A stretch of DNA of 64,000 bases, from positions 732,001 to 796,000 of the forward strand of contig NZ_CP046902.1 in the NCBI RefSeq assembly GCF_009789555.1, in the 5' to 3' direction. This document shows, in pieces, positions 33,034 to 44,550 of the stretch. The stretch comes from Stutzerimonas stutzeri (lineage in GTDB: Bacteria; Pseudomonadota; Gammaproteobacteria; Pseudomonadales; Pseudomonadaceae). The notes under the pieces are model-generated. The model saw nothing but the letters and a program-made list of their open reading frames with translations, did no database searches and was not told the DNA's origin. The position numbers and the translations under genes are program-made. Within the stretch, counting starts at the first letter, position 1. Each line of letters opens with the position of its first letter.

Positions 33034-34410
33034 TTACAGTTTCTTGGCTTTCTCGATGGCCTCGTCGATGCCACCCACCATGTAGAACGCCTGCTCCGGC
33101 AGGTGATCGTAATCACCATTGAGAATGCCGGCGAAGCCACGGATGGTTTCTTTCAGCGAGACGTACTTGCCTGGCGAACCGGTGAAGACTTCGGCCACGA
33201 AGAACGGCTGGGACAGGAAGCGCTGGATCTTACGAGCACGGGATACCAGCTGCTTGTCGGCTTCGGACAGTTCGTCCATGCCCAGGATCGCGATGATGTC
33301 CTTCAGTTCCTTGTAACGCTGCAGCACGTACTGGACGCCACGAGCGGTGTCGTAGTGCTCCTGGCCGATCACGTTTGCATCCAGCTGGCGCGAAGTGGAG
33401 TCGAGTGGGTCGACCGCCGGGTAGATACCCAGCGAAGCGATGTCACGCGACAGCACCACGGTAGCGTCCAGGTGGGCGAAGGTGGTCGCCGGGGACGGGT
33501 CGGTCAAGTCATCCGCAGGGACGTAAACGGCCTGAACGGATGTGATCGAACCGCTCTTGGTGGAGGTGATGCGCTCTTGCAGAACGCCCATTTCCTCGGC
33601 CAGCGTCGGCTGATAACCCACCGCGGACGGCATACGACCCAGCAGCGCGGACACTTCGGTACCGGCCAGGGTGTAACGGTAGATGTTGTCGACGAACAGC
33701 AGAACGTCCTTGCCTTCGTCACGGAACTTCTCGGCCATGGTCAGGCCGGTCAGTGCTACGCGCAGACGGTTTCCTGGTGGCTCGTTCATCTGGCCGTAGA
33801 CCAGTGCAACCTTGTCCAGAACGTTGGAGTCCTTCATCTCGTGATAGAAGTCGTTACCTTCACGAGTCCGCTCACCCACACCGGCGAACACGGAGTAACC
33901 GCTGTGCTCCATCGCGATGTTACGGATCAGTTCCATCATGTTTACGGTCTTGCCGACACCGGCGCCACCGAACAGACCGACCTTACCGCCCTTGGCGAAC
34001 GGGCAGACCAGATCGATTACCTTGATGCCGGTTTCCAGCAGCTCGTTGCCGCCAGCCTGCTCGGCATAGCTCGGCGCCGCGCGGTGAATGCCCCAGCGCT
34101 CTTCTTCGCCGATGGGACCGGCTTCGTCGATCGGGTTGCCCAGCACGTCCATGATCCGGCCCAGCGTGGCAGTGCCTACCGGTACGGAGATGGCGGCGCC
34201 GGTGTTGCTGACGTCCAGACCGCGCTTGAGGCCTTCGGTCGAACCCATGGCAATGGTACGGACGATGCCGTCGCCCAGCTGCTGCTGGACTTCCAGGGTG
34301 GTTTCAGCGCCAGTCACCTTCAGCGCGTCATAGATATTCGGTACCAGATCGCGCGGAAATTCCACGTCGATAACGGCGCCGATGATTTGAACGATACGTC
34401 CGCTACTCAT
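33034..34410 (-). CDS. atpD: ATP synthase F1 subunit beta
   Basis: 458 residues, the catalytic subunit of F1. The Walker A motif is GGAGVGKTV (about 148-156); the catalytic Glu lies in GVGERTREGND, and the subunit signature is PAVDPLDSTSR. It makes ATP at three alternating sites, driven by rotation of gamma. Length and motif order are normal. Confidence 0.98.
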   Translation of the reverse strand: MSSGRIVQIIGAVIDVEFPRDLVPNIYDALKVTGAETTLEVQQQLGDGIVRTIAMGSTEGLKRGLDVSNTGAAISVPVGTATLGRIMDVLGNPIDEAGPIGEEERWGIHRAAPSYAEQAGGNELLETGIKVIDLVCPFAKGGKVGLFGGAGVGKTVNMMELIRNIAMEHSGYSVFAGVGERTREGNDFYHEMKDSNVLDKVALVYGQMNEPPGNRLRVALTGLTMAEKFRDEGKDVLLFVDNIYRYTLAGTEVSALLGRMPSAVGYQPTLAEEMGVLQERITSTKSGSITSVQAVYVPADDLTDPSPATTFAHLDATVVLSRDIASLGIYPAVDPLDSTSRQLDANVIGQEHYDTARGVQYVLQRYKELKDIIAILGMDELSEADKQLVSRARKIQRFLSQPFFVAEVFTGSPGKYVSLKETIRGFAGILNGDYDHLPEQAFYMVGGIDEAIEKAKKL

Positions 34411-34440
34411 GTTTGGTTCCTCTGAATATTTGAACCGTTC

Positions 34441-35304
34441 TTAAACCGCGGCAGCGCCGCCGACGATTTCCGAAATTTCCTGCGTGATCGCAGCCTGACG
34501 GGCCTTGTTATAGACCAGTTGCAGGTCGCTGATCAGCTCACCGGCGTTGTCGGTTGCGTTCTTCATGGCGATCATCCGGGCAGCCTGCTCGGCGGCACCG
34601 TTCTCGACCACGGCCTGGTAGACCTGGGATTCGACGTAACGAACCAGCAACGCATCGAGCAGCTGTCGCGCGTCGGGTTCGTACAGGTAGTCCCACTGCC
34701 CTTTTGGCGCGGTCTGATCGTCACTGGCGGCCAGGGGTAGCAACTGCGCTACGGTCGGCTTCTGCGTCATGGTGTTGATGAACTTGTTCGACACCAGATA
34801 GAGACGGTCCAGACGGCCCTGATCGAAGGCATCCAGCATGACCTTGACGCTGCCGATCAGATCATTGATCGACGGCTCTTCGCCAAGTCCGTTGACTGCC
34901 GCGACCACGTTACCGCCAAAGCTGCGGAAGAAGCTCGCGCCCTTGCTACCGATTACGCACAGGTCGGCCTGGATGTTGCTGTCATGCCATTCCTTCATGT
35001 GCTTGACCAGCACCTTGAACAGGTTGGTGTTCAAGCCACCGCACAGCCCACGATCGGAAGACACGACGATGTAGCCGACACGCTTGACCGGTCGCTCAAC
35101 CATGAACGGGTGACGGTACTCCGGGTTGGTATTGGCCAGGTGGCCGATTACCTGCTGGATCCGTTCCGCATAAGGACGGCTGGCAGCCATGCGCATCTGT
35201 GCCTTGCGCATCTTGCTGACCGCCACCTTTTCCATGGCGCTGGTGATCTTCTGCGTGCTTTTGATGCTCGCAATCTTGCTGCGAATCTCTTTTGCGCCTG
35301 CCAT
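34441..35304 (-). CDS. atpG: ATP synthase F1 subunit gamma
   Basis: 287 residues. The N- and C-terminal helices form the rotor coiled coil: starts MAGAKEIRSKIASIKSTQKI and ends with the conserved ITQEISEIVGGAAAV. It couples the c-ring rotation to catalysis. Placed between atpA and atpD, as usual. Confidence 0.97.
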   Translation of the reverse strand: MAGAKEIRSKIASIKSTQKITSAMEKVAVSKMRKAQMRMAASRPYAERIQQVIGHLANTNPEYRHPFMVERPVKRVGYIVVSSDRGLCGGLNTNLFKVLVKHMKEWHDSNIQADLCVIGSKGASFFRSFGGNVVAAVNGLGEEPSINDLIGSVKVMLDAFDQGRLDRLYLVSNKFINTMTQKPTVAQLLPLAASDDQTAPKGQWDYLYEPDARQLLDALLVRYVESQVYQAVVENGAAEQAARMIAMKNATDNAGELISDLQLVYNKARQAAITQEISEIVGGAAAV

Positions 35305-35354
35305 TTGACACCTATCGGGTTAGCAAGCGGGAACCTTTCGGCTCCCGCTGCGGC

Positions 35355-36899
<1,545 letters not shown>

Positions 36900-36914
36900 G
36901 CCACGACCCTCAAA

Positions 36915-37451
36915 TCAGGATTTCAACGATTCGGCCAACTGGCTCAGTTTGCCGCGGACCGAACCATCGACAACCACATCGCCGGCGCGGATAACAACGC
37001 CGCCGATCAGCGCAGGGTTCACGACCTGCTGGGGGTTGACGGTACGATCTAGCCGCTTCGACAAGGCGGCAGCCAAGGTTTGGAGTTGCGCAGGGGTCAG
37101 CTCGAAAGCTGTCTGCACTTCAACGTCGAGTGTCTTTTCGGCCTCAGCCTTGAGGTCTTCGAACAGCTCCCGGATCGTCGGCAGCACGTCGAGGCGATCG
37201 TTATCGCCCAGCGTGGTGACGAAGTTGCGGAAGGCTTCATCGATATCGCTACCAAACAGCTGAACCAGGGTGTTGACCTTGCTTTCGCTGGTCAGCCGTG
37301 GGTTTTTCAGCAGTTCGGCAACGTCAGGGACCTCAACGGCGACCGCAGCCAGGCTCAACATGCCCGACCAGGCATCGATCCGGCCAGCTGTGCTGGCAAA
37401 CTCGAAAGCGGCTTTCGCATAGGGCCGAGCAAGCGTCTGGGTATTGATCAT
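36915..37451 (-). CDS. atpH: ATP synthase F1 subunit delta
   Basis: 178 residues, starting MINTQTLARPYAKAAFEFA, with an N-terminal helical bundle and the C-terminal signature IGGVVIRAGDVVVDGSVRGKL. Delta ties the peripheral stalk to the top of F1. It follows atpF by 12 bp. Confidence 0.96.
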   Translation of the reverse strand: MINTQTLARPYAKAAFEFASTAGRIDAWSGMLSLAAVAVEVPDVAELLKNPRLTSESKVNTLVQLFGSDIDEAFRNFVTTLGDNDRLDVLPTIRELFEDLKAEAEKTLDVEVQTAFELTPAQLQTLAAALSKRLDRTVNPQQVVNPALIGGVVIRAGDVVVDGSVRGKLSQLAESLKS

Positions 37452-37463
37452 CGCTCGCCTCGC

Positions 37464-37934
37464 TTAGAGTTGGGAGGCCAGTTTTTCGACCAGATCGTTG
37501 TGCGCCTTGGCGTCCACCTGGGACTCCAGGATTTTCTCCGCACCCATGACGGCCAATACCGCTACTTGGTTACGAAGTTGCTCCTTGGCACGATTCACTT
37601 CCTGCTCGATTTCGGCACGGGCGCCAGCCACCAGGCGCTCGCCTTCGACACGCGCTTGCTGCCTGGCTTCCTCAACGATCGCGCTGGCCTGCTTGTTGGC
37701 CTGCTCAAGGATCTGGGCAGCTTGCCCCTTGGTCTCGCGGAGAGTGTTGGAAACCTTTTCCTGAGCCAATTTTAGGTCTTGCTGCGCACGGCCTGCGGCG
37801 TCCAGCCCATCAGCGATTTTCTTCTGGCGTTCCTGCATGGCCTTGGTGATAGGCGGCCATACGTACTTCATGCAAAACCAGACGAAAATAGCGAAGGCGA
37901 ACGTTTGACCGAACAGCGTCAAGTTAATGTTCAC
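37464..37934 (-). CDS. atpF: ATP synthase F0 subunit b
   Basis: 156 residues: one N-terminal membrane helix (FAFAIFVWFCMKYVWPPI) and a long charged coiled coil rich in Ala, Glu, Gln and Lys. Two copies form the peripheral stalk. The length equals the E. coli protein. Confidence 0.96.
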   Translation of the reverse strand: MNINLTLFGQTFAFAIFVWFCMKYVWPPITKAMQERQKKIADGLDAAGRAQQDLKLAQEKVSNTLRETKGQAAQILEQANKQASAIVEEARQQARVEGERLVAGARAEIEQEVNRAKEQLRNQVAVLAVMGAEKILESQVDAKAHNDLVEKLASQL

Positions 37935-38027
37935 AGCGATATACCTCGTGCTATCTCGTTCGACGCGGTTGTCAATTCCACGGCAACGGGGCTCGCCGCG
38001 CGAACCCCGTCAGGAACCGGAAAAGTC

Positions 38028-38255
38028 TTAAGCAGCGACAACGAAGATGAGGTACATCGCGATACCAACACCGATCATCGGTACGGCATCGAGCAGACCA
38101 GCCATGAGGAAGGTCTTGGTTTGCAGCTGAGGAGCCAGCTCGGGTTGACGAGCAGTGGATTCCAGCAGCTTGCCACCCAGCAGGGCGAAGCCGATGCCAG
38201 TGCCCAGGGCACCCAGACCGATCATGATGGAGGCGGCGATGTAGACGAGTTCCAT
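38028..38255 (-). CDS. atpE: ATP synthase F0 subunit c
   Basis: 75 residues, a hairpin of two membrane helices joined by the polar loop ARQPEL. The proton-carrying acid is Asp56 in GLLDAVPM. About four residues shorter at the N-terminus than E. coli AtpE, as is normal in Pseudomonas. It forms the rotating c-ring; the Asp rather than extra sodium ligands suggests proton coupling. Confidence 0.96.
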   Translation of the reverse strand: MELVYIAASIMIGLGALGTGIGFALLGGKLLESTARQPELAPQLQTKTFLMAGLLDAVPMIGVGIAMYLIFVVAA

Positions 38256-38327
38256 GTAAAGCTCCTGAAGCTAAGGGTTAAGGTTTTCTAGGGTAAAACG
38301 AAACGATGATTTGAACCGGTTCAACTG

Positions 38328-39200
38328 TTAGGGCGTGAGTTCGGCATGACCGTGATCTTCATGCGCAGAGCTCAGGTACACCACGGTCAGAACCATGAAA
38401 ATGAACGCCTGGAGCGGGATCACCAGAATATGGAAGATCGCCCAGGGCACGTTCAGGGTCCACTGCACGTAGAACGGCAGCAGCGCGATGAGGATGAACA
38501 CCACCTCACCGGCATACATGTTGCCGAACAGTCGCAGAGCCAGGCTCAGCGGCTTGGTCAGCAGACCGAGGATTTCGAGAAACAGGTTGAACGGCACCAG
38601 CGACCAGTGATTGAACGGGGTGAAGGCCAGTTCCTTGGTAAAGCCGCCGAAGCCCTTGACCTTGAAGCTGTAGAACAGGATCAGGGCGAAGACGCCGAGC
38701 GACAGGCCGAAGGTACCGTTCGGATCGGCGGTCGGAACGATCTTGAAGTACGGCACGCCCATCGCGTGAGCCAGGCCCGGAATATAGTCGACCGGGATCC
38801 ACTTCAGGCTGTTCATCAAGAAGACCCAGACGAAGATGGTCAGCGCCAGCGGGGCGATCAGGGCGTTACGACCGTGGAAGGTGTCCTTGACGACGCCTTC
38901 GACGAACTCGACGCACATCTCCACGAAATTCTGCAGACGGCCAGGGGTACCGGCGGTCGCGCCCTTTGCGGCCATGCGGAAGATCAGGATGAAGATCAAC
39001 CCCATGAACACGGACCAGCCGAGCGTATCGACGTGGAACGCCATGAAACCCATGTCGCGGGCTTCCATGCCGCTCTGGGCGATGGTCCAGGTGGCCTGGT
39101 CGATTACCGAACCGTCGGCACGAACGTAACCTTCAGGCAGTTTTCCGTAAGTCAGATTCTGCAGGTGATGCTGGATGTATTCCGCCGGGGTACTCGCCAT
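38328..39200 (-). CDS. atpB: ATP synthase F0 subunit a
   Basis: 290 residues with about five or six membrane helices. The start chosen is ATG 39200 (MASTPAEYIQHHLQNLTYG), which has GAGG seven bases upstream; an in-frame TTG six codons earlier is less likely. The essential Arg lies in SLALRLFGNMYAGE. It forms the two proton half-channels against the c-ring. Confidence 0.95.
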   Translation of the reverse strand: MASTPAEYIQHHLQNLTYGKLPEGYVRADGSVIDQATWTIAQSGMEARDMGFMAFHVDTLGWSVFMGLIFILIFRMAAKGATAGTPGRLQNFVEMCVEFVEGVVKDTFHGRNALIAPLALTIFVWVFLMNSLKWIPVDYIPGLAHAMGVPYFKIVPTADPNGTFGLSLGVFALILFYSFKVKGFGGFTKELAFTPFNHWSLVPFNLFLEILGLLTKPLSLALRLFGNMYAGEVVFILIALLPFYVQWTLNVPWAIFHILVIPLQAFIFMVLTVVYLSSAHEDHGHAELTP

Positions 39201-39214
39201 AAACGCCTCAGTGC

Positions 39215-39613
39215 TCAATGCTTCGGATTATTTTTCATCAGCAGGAGGGCGCTCGCTCCAGCGCCCAGAACCATCAGGTAACCGGCGAACAAAGCAGCCG
39301 GTTGCAGCGGTTTCACTCCCACAAACACCAGCGCAAACAGCGCTGCTGCAAGAATCTGTTTACCCATCTCGCCAGCCCAAAGAGACTGGACAATCGCCTT
39401 GGCCGAACGTGCGCCGAAATAGCGAAACGCCTTGAAGGCAAAATACACATTGGCCGATAACGCGATCAGGCCACCCAGCAGACCGGAATAGCCGGCCACC
39501 AGGCCAAAAAAAAGTCCGCACGAAGTGGCCATGACCAACGCAACGACGGCCTGTACTACCAGAACGCGAGCGACCGGCAGCCGATGAAGAGGTGTTTTGT
39601 TGCGAATATTCAC
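39215..39613 (-). CDS. atpI: ATP synthase assembly/accessory protein AtpI
   Basis: 132 residues with four membrane helices (for example LVVQAVVALVMATSCGLFFG). It begins with GTG. Being first in the atp operon with this topology identifies it as AtpI, which helps c-ring assembly and may carry magnesium; it is poorly conserved in sequence. The operon promoter should lie in the 134-bp gap to parB. Confidence 0.87.
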   Translation of the reverse strand: MNIRNKTPLHRLPVARVLVVQAVVALVMATSCGLFFGLVAGYSGLLGGLIALSANVYFAFKAFRYFGARSAKAIVQSLWAGEMGKQILAAALFALVFVGVKPLQPAALFAGYLMVLGAGASALLLMKNNPKH

Positions 39614-39747
39614 CGAGGATCCATCGCCATTTTCGGTCTGCGGCGTTCAATGACCGCAGTCAAAAAAGCGCCGCGAGTATAGGAGCAGCACCCCTTGCGT
39701 TCAACCTTCAGGTAGTAATTTCCGACTGCCACTACATATATTTTGTA

Positions 39748-40620
39748 TCAGCGAATGTGCGCGAGCACACCCTGCAGCTCATCCAGCGAATTGTAGCGGA
39801 TCACCAGCTGTCCTTTACCCTTTTCGCCATGCTTGATCTGCACCGGGGACCCCAGGCGCTCAGCCAGGCGCTGTTCCAGGCGCGCTATGTCCGGATCGCT
39901 CTTGGGCTCGGCCTTCGAGCCCTGCGTGCCGTTCAGCCATTGGCGTACCAGTGCTTCGGTCTGGCGGACCGTCAGGCCGCGTGCGACAACATGCCGCGCG
40001 CCCTCGACCTGTTGCTCCGCCGGCAATCCCAGCAGCGCGCGGGCATGCCCCATTTCCAAATCGCCATGAGACAGGAGCGTCTTGATTTCATCCGGCAAGG
40101 CAATCAGGCGCAGCAGGTTGCTGATGGTTACACGCGACTTGCCCACCGCGTCTGCCACCTGCTGCTGAGTCAGTTGGAATTCCTGCTGAAGCCGCTGCAA
40201 CGCGACGGCTTCTTCTATCGGGTTGAGATCCTCACGCTGGATGTTCTCGATCAGCGCCATGGCGATGGCCGCTTCGTCCGAGACATCGCGAACCAGCGCC
40301 GGTATCTTTTCCAGCCCAGCCTGCTGACTGGCACGCCAGCGACGTTCGCCGGCGATGATCTCGTAACGGCCCGAGCCGATCGAGCGGACAACGATCGGTT
40401 GCATGACGCCCTGGGTACGAATCGAATGCGCCAGCTCATCGAGTGTGACCGGATCGATGTCGCGCCGCGGCTGATATTTACCGCGCTGAATGATATCGAG
40501 CGGCAACTGTTGCAGCTCGCGCGCCTCGGCCTGAACCGCTTCATCCTGCATCGCCGTCACGTTGGCGCCGCCAAGCAGGGCATCCAGTCCGCGTCCCAGG
40601 CCTCGTTTTTTGGTCGCCAT
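39748..40620 (-). CDS. parB: chromosome partitioning protein ParB (Spo0J)
   Basis: 290 residues. The CTP-binding ParB/Srx domain contains ERRWRASQQAG and a helix-turn-helix follows (QQVADAVGKSRVTISNLLRL). The C-terminal dimerisation domain ends LQGVLAHIR. ParB loads at parS, slides along DNA as a CTP clamp and, with ParA, moves origins to opposite cell halves. Three parS sites are present in this window, 11-16 kb away. It follows parA by 10 bp. Confidence 0.97.
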   Translation of the reverse strand: MATKKRGLGRGLDALLGGANVTAMQDEAVQAEARELQQLPLDIIQRGKYQPRRDIDPVTLDELAHSIRTQGVMQPIVVRSIGSGRYEIIAGERRWRASQQAGLEKIPALVRDVSDEAAIAMALIENIQREDLNPIEEAVALQRLQQEFQLTQQQVADAVGKSRVTISNLLRLIALPDEIKTLLSHGDLEMGHARALLGLPAEQQVEGARHVVARGLTVRQTEALVRQWLNGTQGSKAEPKSDPDIARLEQRLAERLGSPVQIKHGEKGKGQLVIRYNSLDELQGVLAHIR

Positions 40621-40630
40621 GAAAATTTCC

Positions 40631-41419
40631 TTATGCGGTTACGCTGCGGGCGGCTCGGCGCTGGCGACGTGACAGTTCGCCCGCCAGTGCCAGATAGGCC
40701 AAGGCGCCCTTGGATTGCTTGTCATAGACCAACGCGGGCATGCCGTGGCTGGGGGCTTCGGCCAGCCTGACATTACGCGGGATAACCGTGTCGTAGAGCT
40801 TGTCGCCGAAATGCGTCTTGAGCTGTTCGGTGACGTCGTTGGTGAGGCTGCTGCGTGGGTCGTACATGGTCCGCAAAAGCCCTTCGATCTTCAACGACGG
40901 GTTCAAGGCCTGGCCGATGCGCTGAATCGAATTGACCAGATCGGTCAGGCCTTCGAGCGCGTAGTACTCGCATTGCATCGGAATGATCACGCCATCGGCG
41001 GCGGTCAGTGCATTGATGGTCAGCATGGACAGCGAAGGCGGACAGTCGATCAGGATGTAATCGTAATTTTCGCGTACCGGCGCAAGCGCCTCGCGCAGCC
41101 GATGTTCCTTGGTCGGCAGCTTGAGCAGCGCGACCTCCGCCGCGGTGAGATCCCGGTTGGCCGGCAACAGCTGGTAGCCGCCATGCTCGGAAAACTGCAT
41201 CGCATCGACCAGGCTGCATTCACCGATGAGCACGTCATAGATCGAATACTCCAGACCCAACTTATCCACACCACTGCCGGTCGTGGCGTTGCCCTGCGGA
41301 TCGAGGTCGATGAGCAGCACGCGACGGCGCGTCGCCACAAGCGACGCGGCGAGGTTGATGCAGGTGGTGGTCTTGGCGACACCGCCCTTCTGGTTGGCGA
41401 TGGCAAATACTTTAGCCAT
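40631..41419 (-). CDS. parA: chromosome partitioning ATPase ParA (Soj)
   Basis: 262 residues, deviant Walker A motif ANQKGGVAKTT at the N-terminus, typical of ParA/MinD ATPases, and Walker B IDCPPSL. It binds DNA non-specifically as an ATP dimer and pulls ParB-parS complexes. Chromosomal type without an N-terminal DNA-binding domain. In one operon with parB and probably with rsmG-mnmG upstream. Confidence 0.97.
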   Translation of the reverse strand: MAKVFAIANQKGGVAKTTTCINLAASLVATRRRVLLIDLDPQGNATTGSGVDKLGLEYSIYDVLIGECSLVDAMQFSEHGGYQLLPANRDLTAAEVALLKLPTKEHRLREALAPVRENYDYILIDCPPSLSMLTINALTAADGVIIPMQCEYYALEGLTDLVNSIQRIGQALNPSLKIEGLLRTMYDPRSSLTNDVTEQLKTHFGDKLYDTVIPRNVRLAEAPSHGMPALVYDKQSKGALAYLALAGELSRRQRRAARSVTA

Positions 41420-41438
41420 GGTCAGTGTCTGTCCGGAG

Positions 41439-42086
41439 TCATGAAGTGCGGCGCAGTATCAACAGATGGCGTTGCCCTTGGCAACCGGGAACCTTGAGAA
41501 CCAGGCAGCGCTCAAGCTGGAAATCCGCCGGCAACGCTTGCAATTCGTCGTCGGGCTGGACGCCTTTCATGGCCAGCCAGCGGGTGTCGAGATCGCCCAG
41601 ATGGCGCGTCCAGTCCGCGAAGTCGCTCAGGGCGCTGAACGCACGCGAGGTGATACCGGCAAAGGGCCGTGCGGGCCTGAATTGCTCGACGCGGCTGTGG
41701 ACGACTTCGAGATTGGCGAGTTTCAGCTCGAGCTTGACCTGCGTGAGAAAGCGGGTCTTCTTGCCGTTCGAGTCGAGCAAGGTGAAGCTGTGCTCGGGGA
41801 ACAGGATAGCCAACGGAATTCCCGGCATGCCTCCGCCGCTCCCCACATCCAGCCAGCGCGAGCCGCCTTGAGCCACGTGCGGGGCGACGCTGAGGCTGTC
41901 GAGCAAGTGACGCGACACCATCTCGGCGGGGTCGCGCACAGCTGTCAGGTTGTACGCCTTGTTCCATTTGATCAGCAGAGCCAGGTAGGCGAGCAACTGC
42001 CCTTGCTGGGTTTCATTCAGGTCGATTCCCAGCAGGCTCGCACCGTTCGTGAGTTCATGGGCGTAGCCTGCGTACTCGGCGTCCAT
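41439..42086 (-). CDS. rsmG: 16S rRNA (guanine-527-N7)-methyltransferase
   Basis: 215 residues from ATG 42086, which shares its A with the mnmG stop codon (TGATG). SAM-binding motif I is LDVGSGGGMPGI. RsmG (formerly GidB) methylates G527 of 16S rRNA; its loss gives low-level streptomycin resistance. It sits between mnmG and parA, as in most gammaproteobacteria. Confidence 0.95.
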   Translation of the reverse strand: MDAEYAGYAHELTNGASLLGIDLNETQQGQLLAYLALLIKWNKAYNLTAVRDPAEMVSRHLLDSLSVAPHVAQGGSRWLDVGSGGGMPGIPLAILFPEHSFTLLDSNGKKTRFLTQVKLELKLANLEVVHSRVEQFRPARPFAGITSRAFSALSDFADWTRHLGDLDTRWLAMKGVQPDDELQALPADFQLERCLVLKVPGCQGQRHLLILRRTS

Positions 42087-43981
42087 CAAGCGCTTTGCTC
42101 CAGCTTCTGTCCGGCACTGCGCTTTTTCAGATGGATCATCAAAAGCGACACAGCCGCTGGCGTGACCCCGGGAATGCGCGAGGCCTGGCCGAGCGTCTCA
42201 GGTCGAGCGAGGGAAAGCTTGTGCTGGATTTCCTTCGACAGTCCGGAAATCGTCGAATAATCCAGGTCCGCCGGAAGCGCGACACCTTCGCTGGCACGAA
42301 GCCGGGCAATCTCTTCCTGCTGACGATCGATGTAGCCGGCGTACTTGGTCTTGATCTCGACCTGTTCGGCCACCTGAGGGTCCTCGACGCCGCCACCGGT
42401 AAGCTGGACGAGGCTGCGATAATCGATCTCGGGTCGTGCCAGCAGGTTGAGCAAGTTGTATTCGTGCGTCAACGGCGTGCCGAACCGCTCTGAAATCGCG
42501 TCGCCCTGTGGCGTCGCCGGGCGCACCCAGGTGCTTTTCAGGCGCTGCTCTTCCTGCACGATACGTTCGCGTTTGCGCTCGAAAGCGGCCCAGCGCACGT
42601 CGTCTACCAACCCCAGTTCACGGCCCTTTTCGGTCAGCCGCAGGTCGGCATTGTCTTCTCGCAGGATCAACCGGTATTCAGCACGCGAGGTAAACATGCG
42701 ATACGGCTCCTGAGTGCCCAGGGTGATCAGGTCATCGACCAGCACGCCAAGGTAGGCCTCGTCCCGACGTGGGCACCAGCTGTCCTTGCCCTGGGCTCGC
42801 AATGCCGCGTTGGTTCCTGCCAGCAACCCCTGCGCACCCGCCTCTTCATAGCCGGTGGTGCCGTTGATCTGCCCGGCGAAAAAGAGGCCGGCGATGACCT
42901 TGGTTTCCAGGCTGTACTTCAAATCTCGCGGATCGAAATAATCGTATTCGATGGCGTAGCCGGGACGCACGATATGCGCCTGCTCCATGCCACGAATGCT
43001 TTGCACGATCTGAAGCTGCACATCGAAGGGTAACGAGGTGGAAATGCCGTTCGGGTAAAGCTCGTGCGTGGTCAGCCCTTCGGGTTCGATGAAAACCTGA
43101 TGACTGTCCTTGTCTGCAAAACGATGGATCTTGTCTTCGATCGACGGACAATAACGTGGACCGACCCCTTCGATGACGCCCGAGTACATCGGTGAACGGT
43201 CAAGGTTGGCCGCGATGATTTCATGGGTTCTGGCGTTGGTATGGGTGATCCAGCAACTGACCTGCCTCGGATGTTGCGCGGCATGTCGCAGGAACGACAT
43301 GGGTGGGATGGGTGTATCGCCCGGCTGCTCGGTCATCACCGAGAAATCCACGCTGCGCCCGTCGATACGCGGCGGCGTGCCGGTTTTCAACCGCCCGACA
43401 CGAAGCGGACGTTCACGCAGTCGCTTGGCCAGTGCGATGGACGGAGGGTCTCCCGCTCGGCCGCCTGAATAGTTTTCGAGGCCGATGTGGATAAGTCCGC
43501 CCAGGAACGTGCCGGTCGTCAACACCACCGAATCCGCGAAAAAACGCAGCCCCATCTGCGTCACTACGCCTTTGACCTGATCCGCTTCGACGATCAGATC
43601 ATCCGCTGCCTGCTGGAATATCCACAGATTCGGTTGGTTTTCCAGAATCTCACGCACAGCGGCTTTGTAGAGCACACGGTCAGCCTGGGCGCGGGTCGCA
43701 CGCACGGCCGGTCCTTTGCGGCTGTTCAGCACACGGAATTGAATACCGCTCTGGTCAGTCGCAATCGCCATGGCACCGCCTAGCGCATCGATCTCCTTGA
43801 CCAGATGGCTTTTCCCTATACCGCCGATGGCCGGATTGCAGCTCATCTGGCCGAGGGTCTCGACGTTATGCGTGAGCAGCAATGTCTTCACGCCGATCCG
43901 AGCGGCTGCCAACGCAGCTTCGGTACCGGCATGGCCACCGCCGATCACGATGACATCAAAACGGGAAGGGAAATCCACCAC
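42086..43981 (-). CDS. mnmG: tRNA U34 modification enzyme MnmG (GidA)
   Basis: 631 residues with the N-terminal FAD-binding motif VIGGGHAGTEAALAAAR and conserved Cys-containing regions. With MnmE it installs the carboxymethylaminomethyl group on U34 of tRNAs that read two-codon families. Its partner gene mnmE lies 570 bp upstream beyond an origin-like region. In classical nomenclature it is gidA, linked to the replication origin. Confidence 0.97.
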   Translation of the reverse strand: MVDFPSRFDVIVIGGGHAGTEAALAAARIGVKTLLLTHNVETLGQMSCNPAIGGIGKSHLVKEIDALGGAMAIATDQSGIQFRVLNSRKGPAVRATRAQADRVLYKAAVREILENQPNLWIFQQAADDLIVEADQVKGVVTQMGLRFFADSVVLTTGTFLGGLIHIGLENYSGGRAGDPPSIALAKRLRERPLRVGRLKTGTPPRIDGRSVDFSVMTEQPGDTPIPPMSFLRHAAQHPRQVSCWITHTNARTHEIIAANLDRSPMYSGVIEGVGPRYCPSIEDKIHRFADKDSHQVFIEPEGLTTHELYPNGISTSLPFDVQLQIVQSIRGMEQAHIVRPGYAIEYDYFDPRDLKYSLETKVIAGLFFAGQINGTTGYEEAGAQGLLAGTNAALRAQGKDSWCPRRDEAYLGVLVDDLITLGTQEPYRMFTSRAEYRLILREDNADLRLTEKGRELGLVDDVRWAAFERKRERIVQEEQRLKSTWVRPATPQGDAISERFGTPLTHEYNLLNLLARPEIDYRSLVQLTGGGVEDPQVAEQVEIKTKYAGYIDRQQEEIARLRASEGVALPADLDYSTISGLSKEIQHKLSLARPETLGQASRIPGVTPAAVSLLMIHLKKRSAGQKLEQSA

Positions 43982-44550
43982 GCACCTCGTGCCTGTTCAG
44001 ATGAGTTCTGGGAAACGGGCAAGTATAGGGCCAGGTGGCCCGTGAAAGAAGGGCTTTGCACAAAAAATGACCAGCTGGGCATACGAAGCGCTGGACTCAA
44101 GATAGATAGATAAGAGAAAAGTTATTTAAAGCTTATTTTTATGTTTATAAATAGGAAAAAGATTCCTGTGGATAGAGCGCTGTGTACCTTGTCTTCTGCG
44201 GGCTACAGCGTTTCGAAACCCTGTGTCGATCCTGGGCCGCGCCGGTGTGTTACCCGTTCATACCCTGTGGATGGAAACAGGTGTTATCCACAGGGGGATT
44301 ATAAGCACGCTTGGTCCACCGCTTATCGACCGTCCTCAGGATGGGTTGTCCACAGGGCTTAGGTGGCCGGACTATGGCAATAACGTCAGGCAATCAGGCT
44401 GAAGCGGTCGCATGGAGTCAGATGGGGCAGCGAAACAGGAACGCTTCCGGGCTGTAAATCGGCGTGAGCACGCCCTGCGTGCCAGGGCGACACGTTTGTC
44501 GGGCGACCATCGGTCCGTTTCGTCACACGGGTGCCGGCAGGCGCGCTGGG
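43982..44550. other. second origin-like region with DnaA boxes (between mnmG and mnmE)
   Basis: No gene is evident in these 569 bases. An AT-rich block at 44101-44165 is followed by DnaA-box-like sequences: TGTGGATAG (44167), TGTGGATGG (44266), the perfect box TTATCCACA (44284-44292) and TTGTCCACA (44346). The 15-mer TAGATAAGAGAAAAG at 44107-44121, followed by AAAGCTT, recurs at 48565-48579 in the dnaA-proximal region, with nearly the same distance to the first DnaA box. P. aeruginosa has been described as having two putative origins in this part of the chromosome; this would be the second. The right half (44360-44550) shows nothing recognisable. Confidence 0.65.
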